Origin: DASZFV01 sp035549075
Lineage (GTDB): Bacteria > Myxococcota_A > Polyangia > Fen-1088
Reading direction: 5' to 3'
DNA length: 64,000 bases
Assembly (NCBI GenBank): GCA_035549075.1
Contig: DASZRT010000054.1
Coordinates: forward strand, 1-64,000
Made by a program: the position numbers and the translations under genes. Under the pieces are notes generated by a model. It had not been told where the DNA came from, did not search any database, and worked only from the letters and a program-made list of their open reading frames with translations. Of the stretch, positions 18,614-27,218 are shown in pieces. The number at the start of each line of letters is the position of its first letter. The stretch's first letter is position 1.

Positions 18614-19384
18614 TCAGTTCCAGTACTTCTGGCTGCGCGTCACGCGCCGCGGGGGCGCGCCGCCGTCGAGGACCTTGTAGCGCTGCCGGCCCGCGCGCAA
18701 CCGCAGCGCGTGCATCACCTGCCGCACGCCGCCCGGCGCGGCGAGCAGCCAGCCCGCCGCCGCCGCGACGACGGCGCCCGCGACGGCCGCGAGATCGCGC
18801 CGCCCCAAGCTCATGAGGATGGCGATCGCCACGAAGAAGATCGCCGTGTGCGTCGCCTTGAAGGCGAGCCCCGGGATGACCTGCGTCGGCACGGGCCCCC
18901 ACACGCGCGCGAAGGCGACGAACAGCCCGAGGATCGCGAGCGACGGCCCGATGTAGATGCTCTTCGCGCCGAACACGCCTGAGACCAGCGCGATGGCGAC
19001 GTTGGCGAGCACACCCGCGCCCAGGAACAGGATCAGGAACCGCTTCGTGCCCAGCTTGCGCTCGAGCGAGCCGCCCACGAACCAGATGCCGAGCAGGTCG
19101 AGCAGCAGAAACAGCAGCTCGCGCCCGTCGTTCTCGATGTGCAGGAACATCGCCGTGAGCGGCTGCCACGGCGCGTGGAGCAGGTCGGGCGACACCGAGA
19201 GCTTCACGAGCATGAGCTCGCGCACCTCGTGCACGAGCAAGAACACGAGGTACAGGAGCACGTTGACGACGAGGATCGCCTTGATCGCGGGCGTCAGACG
19301 CGCCGCGAACGGCTGTATCCACGAAGGACCAGACGACGTGTTCGACGACGTGCTCGTTCCGCGACGCCGGGGCAGGTCGCTCAT
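18614..19384 (-). CDS. Rhomboid-like membrane protein, probably inactive
   Basis: A 256-residue protein with about six membrane segments. The rhomboid pattern is visible: PWQPLTAMFLHIEND, then LLDLLGIWFVGGSLE, then a GPS motif with Ser148 where the nucleophile of intramembrane serine proteases sits. The last segment reads DLAAVAGAVVAAAAG where active rhomboids carry HxxG; the His is replaced by Ala200. It is therefore likely a pseudoprotease that binds rather than cuts membrane proteins. It is 85 bases upstream of thiC on the same strand. Confidence 0.65.
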   Translation of the reverse strand: MSDLPRRRGTSTSSNTSSGPSWIQPFAARLTPAIKAILVVNVLLYLVFLLVHEVRELMLVKLSVSPDLLHAPWQPLTAMFLHIENDGRELLFLLLDLLGIWFVGGSLERKLGTKRFLILFLGAGVLANVAIALVSGVFGAKSIYIGPSLAILGLFVAFARVWGPVPTQVIPGLAFKATHTAIFFVAIAILMSLGRRDLAAVAGAVVAAAAGWLLAAPGGVRQVMHALRLRAGRQRYKVLDGGAPPRRVTRSQKYWN

Positions 19385-19441
19385 CGCCGACAGCTTAGCT
19401 CATGGCGCGCGCGCCGGCATGGCCGCGACGCTCATCCCGGT

Positions 19442-19864
19442 TCACGGCAGCGGGAACTCGACCTGCGGCGTCGCCTTGGACACGCCGCACGGCAGGAAAA
19501 ACGACATGTCGCCCGTGCTCGAGAGCAGCACGCTGTTCGCGTCGTAGAGCGCGAACGAAAGCACGTGCGTCTGGCCGCCCGGGACCGACGGCACCGAGCC
19601 GGCGTGGTCCGAGCAGTTGAACGTGAAGATGTGATTGTCGTCGTCGACGCGCATGTCGACCTCGTCGCCGGGCGCGCACTCGACCACCTGGCCGCCCTGC
19701 GTGAGGACCCACGACGTCTGGATCTCCCCGTCGTAGCAGGCGCCCCCGGAGTCCGAACCGCCACAGCCGGGGACGAGCGCGCCCGCCGCCGCGAGCGCGA
19801 CGGCCGCGAGCCCGGTGCGGAGCCGAGCGGGGAGCGTGATCTTGTTCGTGTCGGTCGTCGTCAT
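19442..19864 (-). CDS. Small lipoprotein, unknown
   Basis: A 140-residue lipoprotein. A basic N-terminus and hydrophobic stretch end in a lipobox (LVPGC, then GGSDSGG spacer). The mature domain is beta-rich with three further cysteines (ACYDGE, FNCSDH, LPCGVS). It resembles the gene product encoded just upstream at 19889 in size and layout. GGAGA lies a few bases before the ATG. Function unknown. Confidence 0.7.
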   Translation of the reverse strand: MTTTDTNKITLPARLRTGLAAVALAAAGALVPGCGGSDSGGACYDGEIQTSWVLTQGGQVVECAPGDEVDMRVDDDNHIFTFNCSDHAGSVPSVPGGQTHVLSFALYDANSVLLSSTGDMSFFLPCGVSKATPQVEFPLP

Positions 19865-19888
19865 GGTCTCTCCTTAGGTTCTCGGGCG

Positions 19889-20395
19889 TCACGGACGGGC
19901 GCAGACCCCGGAATTATTCTGGCCACCGCATTCTTGGGCGCAGCCCACATCTAGCAAGAACGCCTCCACCTCCGTGGGCTGCCCGCGCACGACCGACCGG
20001 TAGACGGGATCGGGCGCGACGTCGCGCGGCAGATCCACGCCGTCGGGCCCCACGGCGACGATGCTGATGCCGTAGGTCTCGCCGGGCTTGGTCTCGGGGA
20101 TGTCGAAGGGCGTCGCGCCGGTCTTGCGCTGACACGAGAACTCGCACTGGGCTTGGCCGGCACACGGTGTGGTGCCGTCGATCGAGCCTCCTTTGCCGAC
20201 GAGATCGATGCGGACCTTCGCGATCGCTGGGTTCGCGCAGCTGCAGTCGGTGATGGCGCGGCCGTTGGCGTGAACCTCCCAGCTGACCTCGACGGCGCCG
20301 CCGTTGATCTGCACGCAGCCGGCCGTCGACGCCAACGCGACGAAGCCGGCGAAGACCGCGAAAAGGAAGGCGGGAACGGCCGAGACCCGTGTCAA
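19889..20395 (-). CDS. Cysteine-rich lipoprotein, unknown
   Basis: A 168-residue lipoprotein from the preferred TTG start at 20395. The signal peptide reaches a lipobox (STAGC). The mature part has many cysteines (ITDCSCAN, CEFSC, VGCAQECGG) and a beta-rich pattern. An ATG at 20434 would also be in frame but would overlap the divergent tolQ start codon. It sits 24 bases upstream of the lipoprotein gene at 19442 and is probably co-transcribed with it. Confidence 0.6.
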   Translation of the reverse strand: MTRVSAVPAFLFAVFAGFVALASTAGCVQINGGAVEVSWEVHANGRAITDCSCANPAIAKVRIDLVGKGGSIDGTTPCAGQAQCEFSCQRKTGATPFDIPETKPGETYGISIVAVGPDGVDLPRDVAPDPVYRSVVRGQPTEVEAFLLDVGCAQECGGQNNSGVCARP

Positions 20396-20432
20396 ACTGC
20401 GGCCCCAACCCCGCCAAGGAGGCTCCCTGCTC

Positions 20433-21149
20433 ATGCAGCTCCTGATATTACAGGCCGGCGCCGGCGAAGCGCGACTGGACATTCTGCAGCTCATCCTCGG
20501 CGCGTCGCCCGTCGTCAAGGGCGTGCTCGCGCTCTTGATCCTCATGTCGCTCGCGTCGTGGTTCGTCATCGGCTCGAAGACGCTCTTCCTCTCCAACGCG
20601 GCCTCGCGGTCCGCGAAGTTCCAGGACGCGTTCTGGAAGACGGGCCGCCTCGACGAGATCTGGCGCATCAGCGAGGCGTCGCCACCGTCACCAGTCAGTG
20701 AGGTGTTCCGCGCTGGTTACACCGAGCTCGCCAAGTTGCAGAAGCGCCGGCAAGAGGCGCCCGACGCCGCGAGCGAAGAGCTGCTCGGCGACATCGAGAG
20801 CGTGCAGCGCGCGCTCGACCGCGCGCGCACCGTCGCCATCACCGACATGGAGAGCCGCGTGCCGCTGCTGGGCACGACGGCGAGCGCCGGCCCGTTCATC
20901 GGCCTCTTCGGCACGGTGTGGGGCATCATGAACTCGTTCCGCAACATCGGCGCGAAGGGCGCCGCCAACCTCGCGACCGTCGCGCCCGGCATCGCCGAGG
21001 CGCTCGTCACGACGGCGATCGGCCTCATGGCGGCCATCCCCGCCGTCATGGCCTACAACTACCTGTCGCGACGGATCCGCGTGCTGTCGGCGGAGATGGA
21101 GACCTTCTCGAGCGACTTCCTCAACATCGTGCGGCGGAGGTTCTTCTAG
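20433..21149 (+). CDS. tolQ: TolQ/ExbB proton-channel subunit
   Basis: A 238-residue MotA/TolQ/ExbB family protein with three membrane segments. The family core is clear: VPLLGTTASAGPFIGLFGTVWGIM and a final segment IAEALVTTAIGLMAAIPAV. It forms the proton-driven motor that energises the outer-membrane Tol system. AAGGAGG lies about 11 bases before the ATG. It is the first gene of tolQ-tolR-tolA-tolB-ppx. Confidence 0.93.
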   Translation: MQLLILQAGAGEARLDILQLILGASPVVKGVLALLILMSLASWFVIGSKTLFLSNAASRSAKFQDAFWKTGRLDEIWRISEASPPSPVSEVFRAGYTELAKLQKRRQEAPDAASEELLGDIESVQRALDRARTVAITDMESRVPLLGTTASAGPFIGLFGTVWGIMNSFRNIGAKGAANLATVAPGIAEALVTTAIGLMAAIPAVMAYNYLSRRIRVLSAEMETFSSDFLNIVRRRFF

Positions 21150-21151
21150 CC

Positions 21152-21562
21152 ATGGCGATGTCGACGGGCGGCGGAGGCGGCGCGACCCTGACGGAGATCA
21201 ACGTCACCCCGTTGGTCGACGTCATGCTCGTGCTCCTCATCATCTTCATGGTGACGGCGCCGATGCTGCAGACGGGCGTCGACGTCGATCTGCCGCAGGC
21301 GAAGGCGCAGACGATCCCCGACGACGAGGGCAAGCTGATCCTCACGGTGACGAAGGACAAGCGCGTGTTCCTCGGCAAGCTGCAGATCGCGTGGGACGAC
21401 GTCGAGAAGACGCTGAAGAACAACGCCAAGCTCAACGCCGACCACGAGCTGTACCTGCACGCCGACAAGAACCTGCTCTACGGCGACGTCGTGAAGATCA
21501 TGGCCGCCGTCAAACAGGCGGGCGTCGACAAGCTCGGCATGGTGACGGACCCGCTCGAGTAG
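21152..21562 (+). CDS. tolR: TolR/ExbD motor subunit
   Basis: A 136-residue protein with one N-terminal membrane segment carrying the essential Asp23 (PLVDVMLVLLIIF). A periplasmic domain follows. It couples proton flow through TolQ to movement of TolA. It starts two bases after the tolQ stop. TolR rather than ExbD is inferred from tolB downstream. Confidence 0.93.
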   Translation: MAMSTGGGGGATLTEINVTPLVDVMLVLLIIFMVTAPMLQTGVDVDLPQAKAQTIPDDEGKLILTVTKDKRVFLGKLQIAWDDVEKTLKNNAKLNADHELYLHADKNLLYGDVVKIMAAVKQAGVDKLGMVTDPLE

Positions 21563-21565
21563 GCG

Positions 21566-22273
21566 ATGGTCGAGCCGACGAGCAGACACGGCATGCGGCG
21601 CGCGTCGGGGCGGGGCCTGCCGGGCCTCGTCATCACGATCGCGCTCCACGGCGGCATCCTCGCCGCCGTCGCCGTCGCGGGCAGCAAGGAAGAGCCGCCG
21701 CTCATCGTGAGCCACGACTTCGTCGTCGCCGAGATGGTGAAGCTGGGCAAGCCGCGCGAGAAGTTCTGGCTGCCGCGCATCCAGCAGCCGGCGCGCGCCG
21801 AGGCGCCGCCGCAGACGCTGAAGGTCGCCGAGGATCCGAACGCCGCGGCCGCGCCCAAAGAGGCGCCGCGGCCCGACGACCCGAAGATCTCGAAGGACTT
21901 GAAGCGCGCGCTCGATCGCGCGCGCAAGCTCGAGGCGCTCGCGACGCCCGACGAGCCCGACGAAGGCTCGGCGACGGGCAGCAAGCTCGGCACGTCGAAC
22001 CGCGAGATCGGCGATCAGTACCAGGCGCAGGTCGTGGGCATGCTCCACCAGAACTACAACTTCCCCGCGGGCATCAACGTGGATCAGATCAACAACCCGC
22101 CCGAGATCGCGTTCCACATCGGCGGCGACGGCACGATCGCCGACGTGCACCTCACGAAGCCTTCGGGCAACTCGTTCGTCGACGACGCGTGCGTCGACGC
22201 CGCGAAGCTCACGGCCAAGCTGCCGCCACCGCCCGCGGGCGTCCGTGGTATGAGGGTCCAGTGCGAAAAGTGA
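21566..22273 (+). CDS. TolA/TonB-like energy-transducing protein
   Basis: A 235-residue protein with one N-terminal membrane segment (LVITIALHGGILAAVAVAG), a charged Ala/Pro/Lys-rich linker and a C-terminal TonB/TolA domain (PPEIAFHIGGDGTIADVHL). It should link the TolQR motor to TolB and outer-membrane partners. It is far shorter than E. coli TolA because the helical domain is reduced. Tail overlaps or abuts the tolB start. Confidence 0.85.
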   Translation: MVEPTSRHGMRRASGRGLPGLVITIALHGGILAAVAVAGSKEEPPLIVSHDFVVAEMVKLGKPREKFWLPRIQQPARAEAPPQTLKVAEDPNAAAAPKEAPRPDDPKISKDLKRALDRARKLEALATPDEPDEGSATGSKLGTSNREIGDQYQAQVVGMLHQNYNFPAGINVDQINNPPEIAFHIGGDGTIADVHLTKPSGNSFVDDACVDAAKLTAKLPPPPAGVRGMRVQCEK

Positions 22274-23556
22274 CGCGGCGGTTGCTCTTGCTGGGAGCGG
22301 CGGCGCTCCTTTCGATCTCGTCCACCTCGTCGAGGGCGCGCGCGCAATCGGCCGACGACGACCTGCCGGCCGTGCGCCTCTCGGGCGCGGGCGTCGAGCT
22401 CATGAAGCTCGGTCTGCCTCGCGTCGAGGGTGACCAAGGCGGATCGACCGGCGCGGGCGAGACGCTCACGAAGGACCTCGACATGACGGGGCTCTTCCAG
22501 GTGCTCGATCCGTCGTCGTTCCCGGCGCAGCTGCAGGGCGAGGGCCTCGGCTTCTCGTCCGCGCTGTGGACGCAGGTCGGCGCGCAGGCCGTCGTGAAGA
22601 TGCGCGTGTCGGGCGGGCAAGTCGAAGGGCGCGTCTACGTCGTCGCGCGCGGCGACACGGCGCAGCTGTCGAAGGTCTACAGCGCCGCCGACGTGCGCGA
22701 CGCCGTCCACCAGTTCGCCAACGACGTCGTCAAATCGTTCACGGGGCAGCCCGGCATCTTCGGGTCACGCATCGCGCTCGCGCTCACGGGCAAAGGCTCG
22801 CACGAGATCGCCGTCGTCGACGCCGACGGCGGGCGCATGTCGGTCGTGACGAAGATGGGCTCCGATTGCTTGCTGCCGGCGTTCTCGCCCAGCGGCGGCG
22901 AGATCGCCTTCACGTCGTACCTGCGCAACAACCCCGACCTCTACATCGTCTCGGCGGGCGGCGGCCGCGCGCGGCGGACGTCGAAGTGGCCCGGCCTCAA
23001 CACGGGCGCGGCGTGGGCGCCGAACGGCGGCCTCGCGCTCACGCTGTCGCACGAGGGCAACGCCGAGCTCTACCGCATCGGAACCGACGGGGCGGTGCAG
23101 GCGCGGCTCACGTCGAACCCCGCGATCGACAGCTCGCCGTCGTTCTCGCCCGACGGCTCGCAGATCGCGTTCGTGTCGAACCGCGGCGGCTCGCCGCAGA
23201 TCTACGTCATGCCCGCGGGCGGCGGCGCGCCGAAGCGCGTGACGTTCCAGGGCAAGTACAACCAGACGCCGCGCTGGAGCCCGCGCGCCGACAAGCCGCA
23301 GATCGCCTTCACGGGCCGCGACGAGCGCGGCGTGTTCGACGTGTTCATCCTCGACGTCCGCTCGGGGCGCGTCGATCGCGTCACGCAGGGCAAAGGCTCG
23401 AACCTCGACCCGACGTGGTCGCCCGACGGCAAGCTCCTCGCCTACGTGTCGAGCCGCGGCGGCCTCTTCGTGCAAAACCCCGAGACGCACCACGAGGTCC
23501 AGGTGTGGCGCGGCAGCGCCTCGTCGCCCAGCTGGGGCCCGGCGCCGAAACGCTAG
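22261..23556 (+). CDS. tolB: TolB periplasmic beta-propeller
   Basis: A 431-residue exported protein, the normal TolB size. A signal peptide ends near ARAQSADDD. An N-terminal domain is followed by a six-bladed propeller with repeated FSPDGSQIAF-type motifs. It works with TolA and normally Pal in outer-membrane constriction and lipid balance. The GTG at 22261 has GAGGG before it; a second GTG at 22270 overlaps the tolA stop. No pal gene follows, unlike the usual order. Confidence 0.92.
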   Translation: MRKVTRRLLLLGAAALLSISSTSSRARAQSADDDLPAVRLSGAGVELMKLGLPRVEGDQGGSTGAGETLTKDLDMTGLFQVLDPSSFPAQLQGEGLGFSSALWTQVGAQAVVKMRVSGGQVEGRVYVVARGDTAQLSKVYSAADVRDAVHQFANDVVKSFTGQPGIFGSRIALALTGKGSHEIAVVDADGGRMSVVTKMGSDCLLPAFSPSGGEIAFTSYLRNNPDLYIVSAGGGRARRTSKWPGLNTGAAWAPNGGLALTLSHEGNAELYRIGTDGAVQARLTSNPAIDSSPSFSPDGSQIAFVSNRGGSPQIYVMPAGGGAPKRVTFQGKYNQTPRWSPRADKPQIAFTGRDERGVFDVFILDVRSGRVDRVTQGKGSNLDPTWSPDGKLLAYVSSRGGLFVQNPETHHEVQVWRGSASSPSWGPAPKR

Positions 23557-23558
23557 CC

Positions 23559-24494
23559 GTGGCCGCGCGGACGCTCGCGACGATCGACGTCGGCACGAAC
23601 ACGACGCTGCTGCTCGTCGCGCGCGTCGACGACGACGGCGCGATCACCGTGCTGGACGAGCGCGCCGAGATCACGCGCCTCGGGCGCGGCATCGGTCACG
23701 ACGGAGCGCTCGGAGCGGAGGGCATCGCCAAGACGCTCGAGGCGCTGCGCGGCTACGCGGAGATCATCCGTGCGCGCGGCGCCCGCGTCGCCGCCATCGG
23801 CACCGAGGGCCTGCGCCGAGCGAGCAACGCCGCCGATTTCCTGGGCCCCGCCGCCGAGATCTTGGGCGCGCCGATCGAGGTGATCGCCGGCGACCGCGAG
23901 GCCGCCCTCACCTTCCGCGCCGCGGCCGAGTCGTTCCCCGACGAGGCGCGCGCGCGCACGCTCGTCGTCGTCGACATCGGCGGCGGCTCGACGGAGATCA
24001 TCATCGCCGAGCGGGGCGCCGTCCGCTTTCGCACGAGCCTGCCGCTCGGCTCGGTGCGCCTGACCGAGAAGCACGTCCGCCCCGATCCGACTTCTCCCTC
24101 TTCGCCCGACGAGCGCGAGGCGATCGCGCGCGAGGTCGACGCCGCGCTCGCCGCCGTGCCGTGGCCCCGCGACGCGCGCCCGCTGCTCGTGGGCGTCGCC
24201 GGCACGGTGACGTCGCTGGCGGCGATGGCGCTCGCGCTCGCGACGTACGATCCCGCGCGCGTCCACGGCTTCGATCTGTCGCTGCCCGCGCTCGACGGCG
24301 AGATCGCGCGCCTCGCGGCGGCGACGCAGGCCGAGCGCGAGCGCTTCGTGGGCCTCGACCCGCGCCGCGCCGACGTCATCCTCGCGGGGGCAATCCTGCT
24401 CGGCCGCCTCGCGCGCGCCGCCGGCGTCGAGGCGATCCGCGTGAGCGACCGCGGCATCCGCTGGGGCCTGCTCTACGAGCTGCGCGACGGTTGA
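23559..24494 (+). CDS. Ppx/GppA-family exopolyphosphatase/pppGpp phosphatase
   Basis: A 311-residue enzyme of the ASKHA fold. Phosphate-binding motifs TIDVGTNTTLL and VVVDIGGGSTEII are present. It hydrolyses polyphosphate ends or the 5' phosphate of pppGpp; the short form lacks the C-terminal HD domain of E. coli Ppx. The start is GTG at 23559, two bases after the tolB stop. The stop is followed at once by the dispersed hairpin repeat. Confidence 0.9.
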   Translation: MAARTLATIDVGTNTTLLLVARVDDDGAITVLDERAEITRLGRGIGHDGALGAEGIAKTLEALRGYAEIIRARGARVAAIGTEGLRRASNAADFLGPAAEILGAPIEVIAGDREAALTFRAAAESFPDEARARTLVVVDIGGGSTEIIIAERGAVRFRTSLPLGSVRLTEKHVRPDPTSPSSPDEREAIAREVDAALAAVPWPRDARPLLVGVAGTVTSLAAMALALATYDPARVHGFDLSLPALDGEIARLAAATQAERERFVGLDPRRADVILAGAILLGRLARAAGVEAIRVSDRGIRWGLLYELRDG

Positions 24495-24495
24495 G

Positions 24496-24608
24496 AAGGG
24501 GGGACCGCCTGGCGCCTTCGGCGTTGGCTTGCACGGCCCAGGCATCTCGCGCCTCTGCGTCCCCCCTTGCCCCCGCTGGCCGCCGCGGCGAAGCCGCGTC
24601 GTCCAGCC
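24496..24608 (+). repeat. Dispersed 3' hairpin repeat, copy 1 (sense to ppx)
   Basis: Begins one base after the ppx stop. It has an outer 10-bp stem (24496-24505 with 24559-24568, AAGGGGGGAC/GTCCCCCCTT) enclosing GCCTGG/CCAGGC (24507-24512 with 24538-24543) and the small stem CGCC-TTC-GGCG. A second long hairpin follows (24575-24607) with a GAA loop. A second copy lies at 29284-29397 in the opposite direction. It probably acts in transcription ending or RNA stability. Confidence 0.75.
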
Positions 24609-24653
24609 ATTCCCGCCCTTGCTGAGGGCCCCCACCGACGATATTTTGCCCTC

Positions 24654-25313
24654 GTGACGTCTCAACGGCCCGCGGTCTTCGCGCTTCTGGCCTCGTTTGC
24701 GACGCTCTCCCTCGGGGGCGCCGGCTGCCGCGTCAAGGGCGCCGCCATCACGTCGCCCTTCGCCGACGACTTCGAGCGCGCCGAGCTCGGCCAGGCCTGG
24801 AACGCGACCAGCCCCGACTACAAGATCGTGGGCGGCAAGCTCGAGGTCTCGAACGCCTACAACCACCCGGCGTGGCTGAAACAGCAGCTCCCCAAGGACG
24901 CCGTCATCGAGCTGGACGTCTCGTCGAAGAGCCCGGCGGGCGACATCAAGATCGAGCTCTACGGCGACGGCGAGTCCTTCGCGCGCGAAAAGGGCGCCTA
25001 CACGTCGACCGGCTACGTCCTCATCTTCGGCGGCTGGCACAACAGCCTGTCGGTGCTGTGCCGCCTCGAAGAGCACGGCGACGGCCGCAAGATGCAGCGC
25101 AACGACATGCACGTCGAGGTGGGCAAGACCTACCACTGGACGGTCACGCGCCGCGGGGGCACGATCGACTGGAAGATCGATGGCCAGCCCTTCCTCGCGT
25201 GGACCGATCCCGCGCCGCTGGGCGGTACAGGGCACGAGTACTTCGCGCTCAATGACTGGGAGAGCGACGTGACCGTCGACAACCTCCGGATCTCGCCTCT
25301 ACCAGCGCCTTAA
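24654..25313 (+). CDS. Lipoprotein with concanavalin-like beta-sandwich domain
   Basis: A 219-residue lipoprotein from the GTG at 24654. The lipobox is LGGAGC. The mature domain begins DDFERAELGQAWN and ends with VTVDNLRI, a pattern seen in concanavalin A-like/DUF1080-like glycan-binding or hydrolase folds (inference from pattern, not a firm family match). No clear catalytic acid pair was seen. The downstream DHH gene starts two bases after its stop, so the two are co-transcribed. Confidence 0.7.
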   Translation: MTSQRPAVFALLASFATLSLGGAGCRVKGAAITSPFADDFERAELGQAWNATSPDYKIVGGKLEVSNAYNHPAWLKQQLPKDAVIELDVSSKSPAGDIKIELYGDGESFAREKGAYTSTGYVLIFGGWHNSLSVLCRLEEHGDGRKMQRNDMHVEVGKTYHWTVTRRGGTIDWKIDGQPFLAWTDPAPLGGTGHEYFALNDWESDVTVDNLRISPLPAP

Positions 25314-25315
25314 CC

Positions 25316-26404
25316 GTGGAACCTCCGCCGGCATCGACGTTCGACCTCGCCGCCGCCCTCGCGCGGCTCGAGCGGCGCAAGTCGGCGCTCATCTACACGC
25401 ACGACAACCCCGATCCCGATTCGCTCGCGGCGGCGCTGGGCCTCGGCCGCCTCTTCGAGCACGAGTTCGGCGCGCGCGTCACGATCACCCACGGCGGCAT
25501 CGTCGGCCGCGCGCAGAACCGCGCCATGGTCGATACGCTCAAGCTGCCGCTCGTGCCCGCGGAACGCGTCGCCGCGCCGTTGTTCGAGATCATCGCGCTC
25601 GTCGACAGCCAGCCCGAGACGGGCAACAACTCGCTGCCGCTCGATCACCGCATCGACGTCGTCGTCGATCACCACCCGCCGCGCCCCGGCAGCGCGCGCG
25701 CCGCGTGGTGCGACATCCGCCCCGAGCTGGGGGCGACGTCGACGATCGTCTTCAGCTACCTGACCGAGCGGCGCGTGCCTATCGACGCCCCGCTCGCGAC
25801 GGCCGTGTTCTTCGCGCTGCGCACGGAGACGCGCGATCTCGGGCGCGAGTCGACGGAGGCCGAGCGGCGCGCCTACCTCGAGCTCGTGCCGCGCGTCGAC
25901 CACGCGATGCTCTACCGCATGACGCACCCGAAAGTGCCGCGCGAGCACTTCGCGGCGCTCGACCGCGCGCTGCGCTCGGCGCAGGTCTATGGCGACGTCG
26001 TCGCCGTCAACCTGGGCGCGCTCGGCTACCCCGACCTCGTCGCCGAGATCGCCGACCTCATGCTCGCCTACGAGGGCGCGCGCTATGTGCTGTGCATCGG
26101 TCAGTACGAAGGGGCCGCCTACCTGTCGCTGCGCACCGAAGCGAGCGACGCGCGCGCCGGCAAGATCATGCGCGAGATCGTCAGCACCGACGGCGCCGCC
26201 GGCGGCCACGGCACGATGGCGGGCGCGCGCCTCTTCGCGCCCATCACGTCCGACCAGATGTTGCAGAAGATCTTCCTCGAGATCGTGCAGCGTCTGCGCA
26301 ACACCCTCGGCCACGAGCCCGTCGCCGGCCAACCGTTGCTGCGCCCGCAAGGCCCGCGCAACGCGAAGACCCTCAGCGGCCGCCCGCGCCCACCGGGCCG
26401 CTAG
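25316..26404 (+). CDS. DHH-family phosphoesterase (NrnA-like)
   Basis: A 362-residue enzyme. The DHH domain shows THDNPDPDSLAAALGL and VVDHHPP, and the C-terminal DHHA1 domain ends with GGHGTMAGAR. Such proteins degrade short oligoribonucleotides, pAp or cyclic dinucleotide products using Mn2+. Here the first motif is HDNPDPDS rather than the more common HxNPDGDA type; metal ligands appear kept. The start is GTG. Substrate cannot be decided by eye. Confidence 0.87.
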   Translation: MEPPPASTFDLAAALARLERRKSALIYTHDNPDPDSLAAALGLGRLFEHEFGARVTITHGGIVGRAQNRAMVDTLKLPLVPAERVAAPLFEIIALVDSQPETGNNSLPLDHRIDVVVDHHPPRPGSARAAWCDIRPELGATSTIVFSYLTERRVPIDAPLATAVFFALRTETRDLGRESTEAERRAYLELVPRVDHAMLYRMTHPKVPREHFAALDRALRSAQVYGDVVAVNLGALGYPDLVAEIADLMLAYEGARYVLCIGQYEGAAYLSLRTEASDARAGKIMREIVSTDGAAGGHGTMAGARLFAPITSDQMLQKIFLEIVQRLRNTLGHEPVAGQPLLRPQGPRNAKTLSGRPRPPGR

Positions 26405-26405
26405 A

Positions 26406-26714
26406 CTAGACGACGCGGGCCACGGGCGCCGCGCCCACGATCGAGCCCGACGCGCCGTCGCGGCCGAGGACGACGTAGATGCCGATCGCCATGAACAGCA
26501 GCGCGCCGACGCAGACGATCACCACGCGGCGGCGGATGCGCGACCGGATCTCGCTCTTGACGCGCGTGCGCCTGCGGACGCGGCGACGTTCGACCGTCCG
26601 GTGTTCACCCGAGGGTTCGCGCGCCCACGCCACGGACTGGTCGACCAGGGGGCCTTTGCCGTTGCGGTCCAAAGCGACGCGTCCAGCGTAACGGCAAACG
26701 CAAATCCTTGCCAC
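26406..26714 (-). CDS. Small Arg-rich single-pass membrane protein, unknown
   Basis: Up to 102 residues from a GTG at 26714. The middle is very Arg-rich, followed by one membrane segment (VVIVCVGALLFMAIGIYVVL) and a short tail. No ribosome-binding site is evident, and a shorter start at an internal GTG is possible. It ends one base from the convergent DHH gene. Coding status rests on the clean membrane segment and window-like codon use. Confidence 0.45.
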   Translation of the reverse strand: MARICVCRYAGRVALDRNGKGPLVDQSVAWAREPSGEHRTVERRRVRRRTRVKSEIRSRIRRRVVIVCVGALLFMAIGIYVVLGRDGASGSIVGAAPVARVV

Positions 26715-26761
26715 CGCCCGACTGGTCGGCGGTGACGCAGGCCGGCGAGCGCGATCGGGCT

Positions 26762-27019
26762 CTACTGGATCTTGAGGGCGAGGATGAGCCCCCAGACGAC
26801 CAGCGAAATGATCGAAGCCGACACGAGCGCGACGATCGTGCGCTTGCGCTCCTGCGGAGCGAGCGACGAGGGCATCACGGCGGCGTTCGATTTGTCGTTC
26901 ATCATCTGCGAAGTGATGACATCGGCCGCGGGCGCGAATCCTTGACGGGATTTCGACGACGGATCGATCACCGAAGATTCGTGGGCGGGCGACACCCTAG
27001 GTGGTGCTTTGAAAGGCAT
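26762..27019 (-). CDS. Small tail-anchored membrane protein, unknown
   Basis: An 85-residue protein with a polar N-terminal 58 residues and one C-terminal membrane segment (TIVALVSASIISLVVWGLIL) ending at LKIQ. It resembles a tail-anchored protein. No strong ribosome-binding site is seen. It lies 47 bases upstream of the other small membrane protein on the same strand; the pair may be an operon. Confidence 0.5.
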   Translation of the reverse strand: MPFKAPPRVSPAHESSVIDPSSKSRQGFAPAADVITSQMMNDKSNAAVMPSSLAPQERKRTIVALVSASIISLVVWGLILALKIQ

Positions 27020-27218
27020 GTTTTGAGCTGGCGACGGCCGGCATCGTAGGCCTCGACATGCGAGTGCGCAAGACGACGATCGTCCTATTGCGTGTATTTC
27101 TCGTCGAGAGTCAGTGCCAGATCGGTGTCGCGAGGATGCGAGAACTTCTCGCGCGTGCTCCGTTGCTCGCGCGCCACGTCGTCGCCCCCGTCCCTTGGGG
27201 CGGGGCCGGGCGCGTGCG

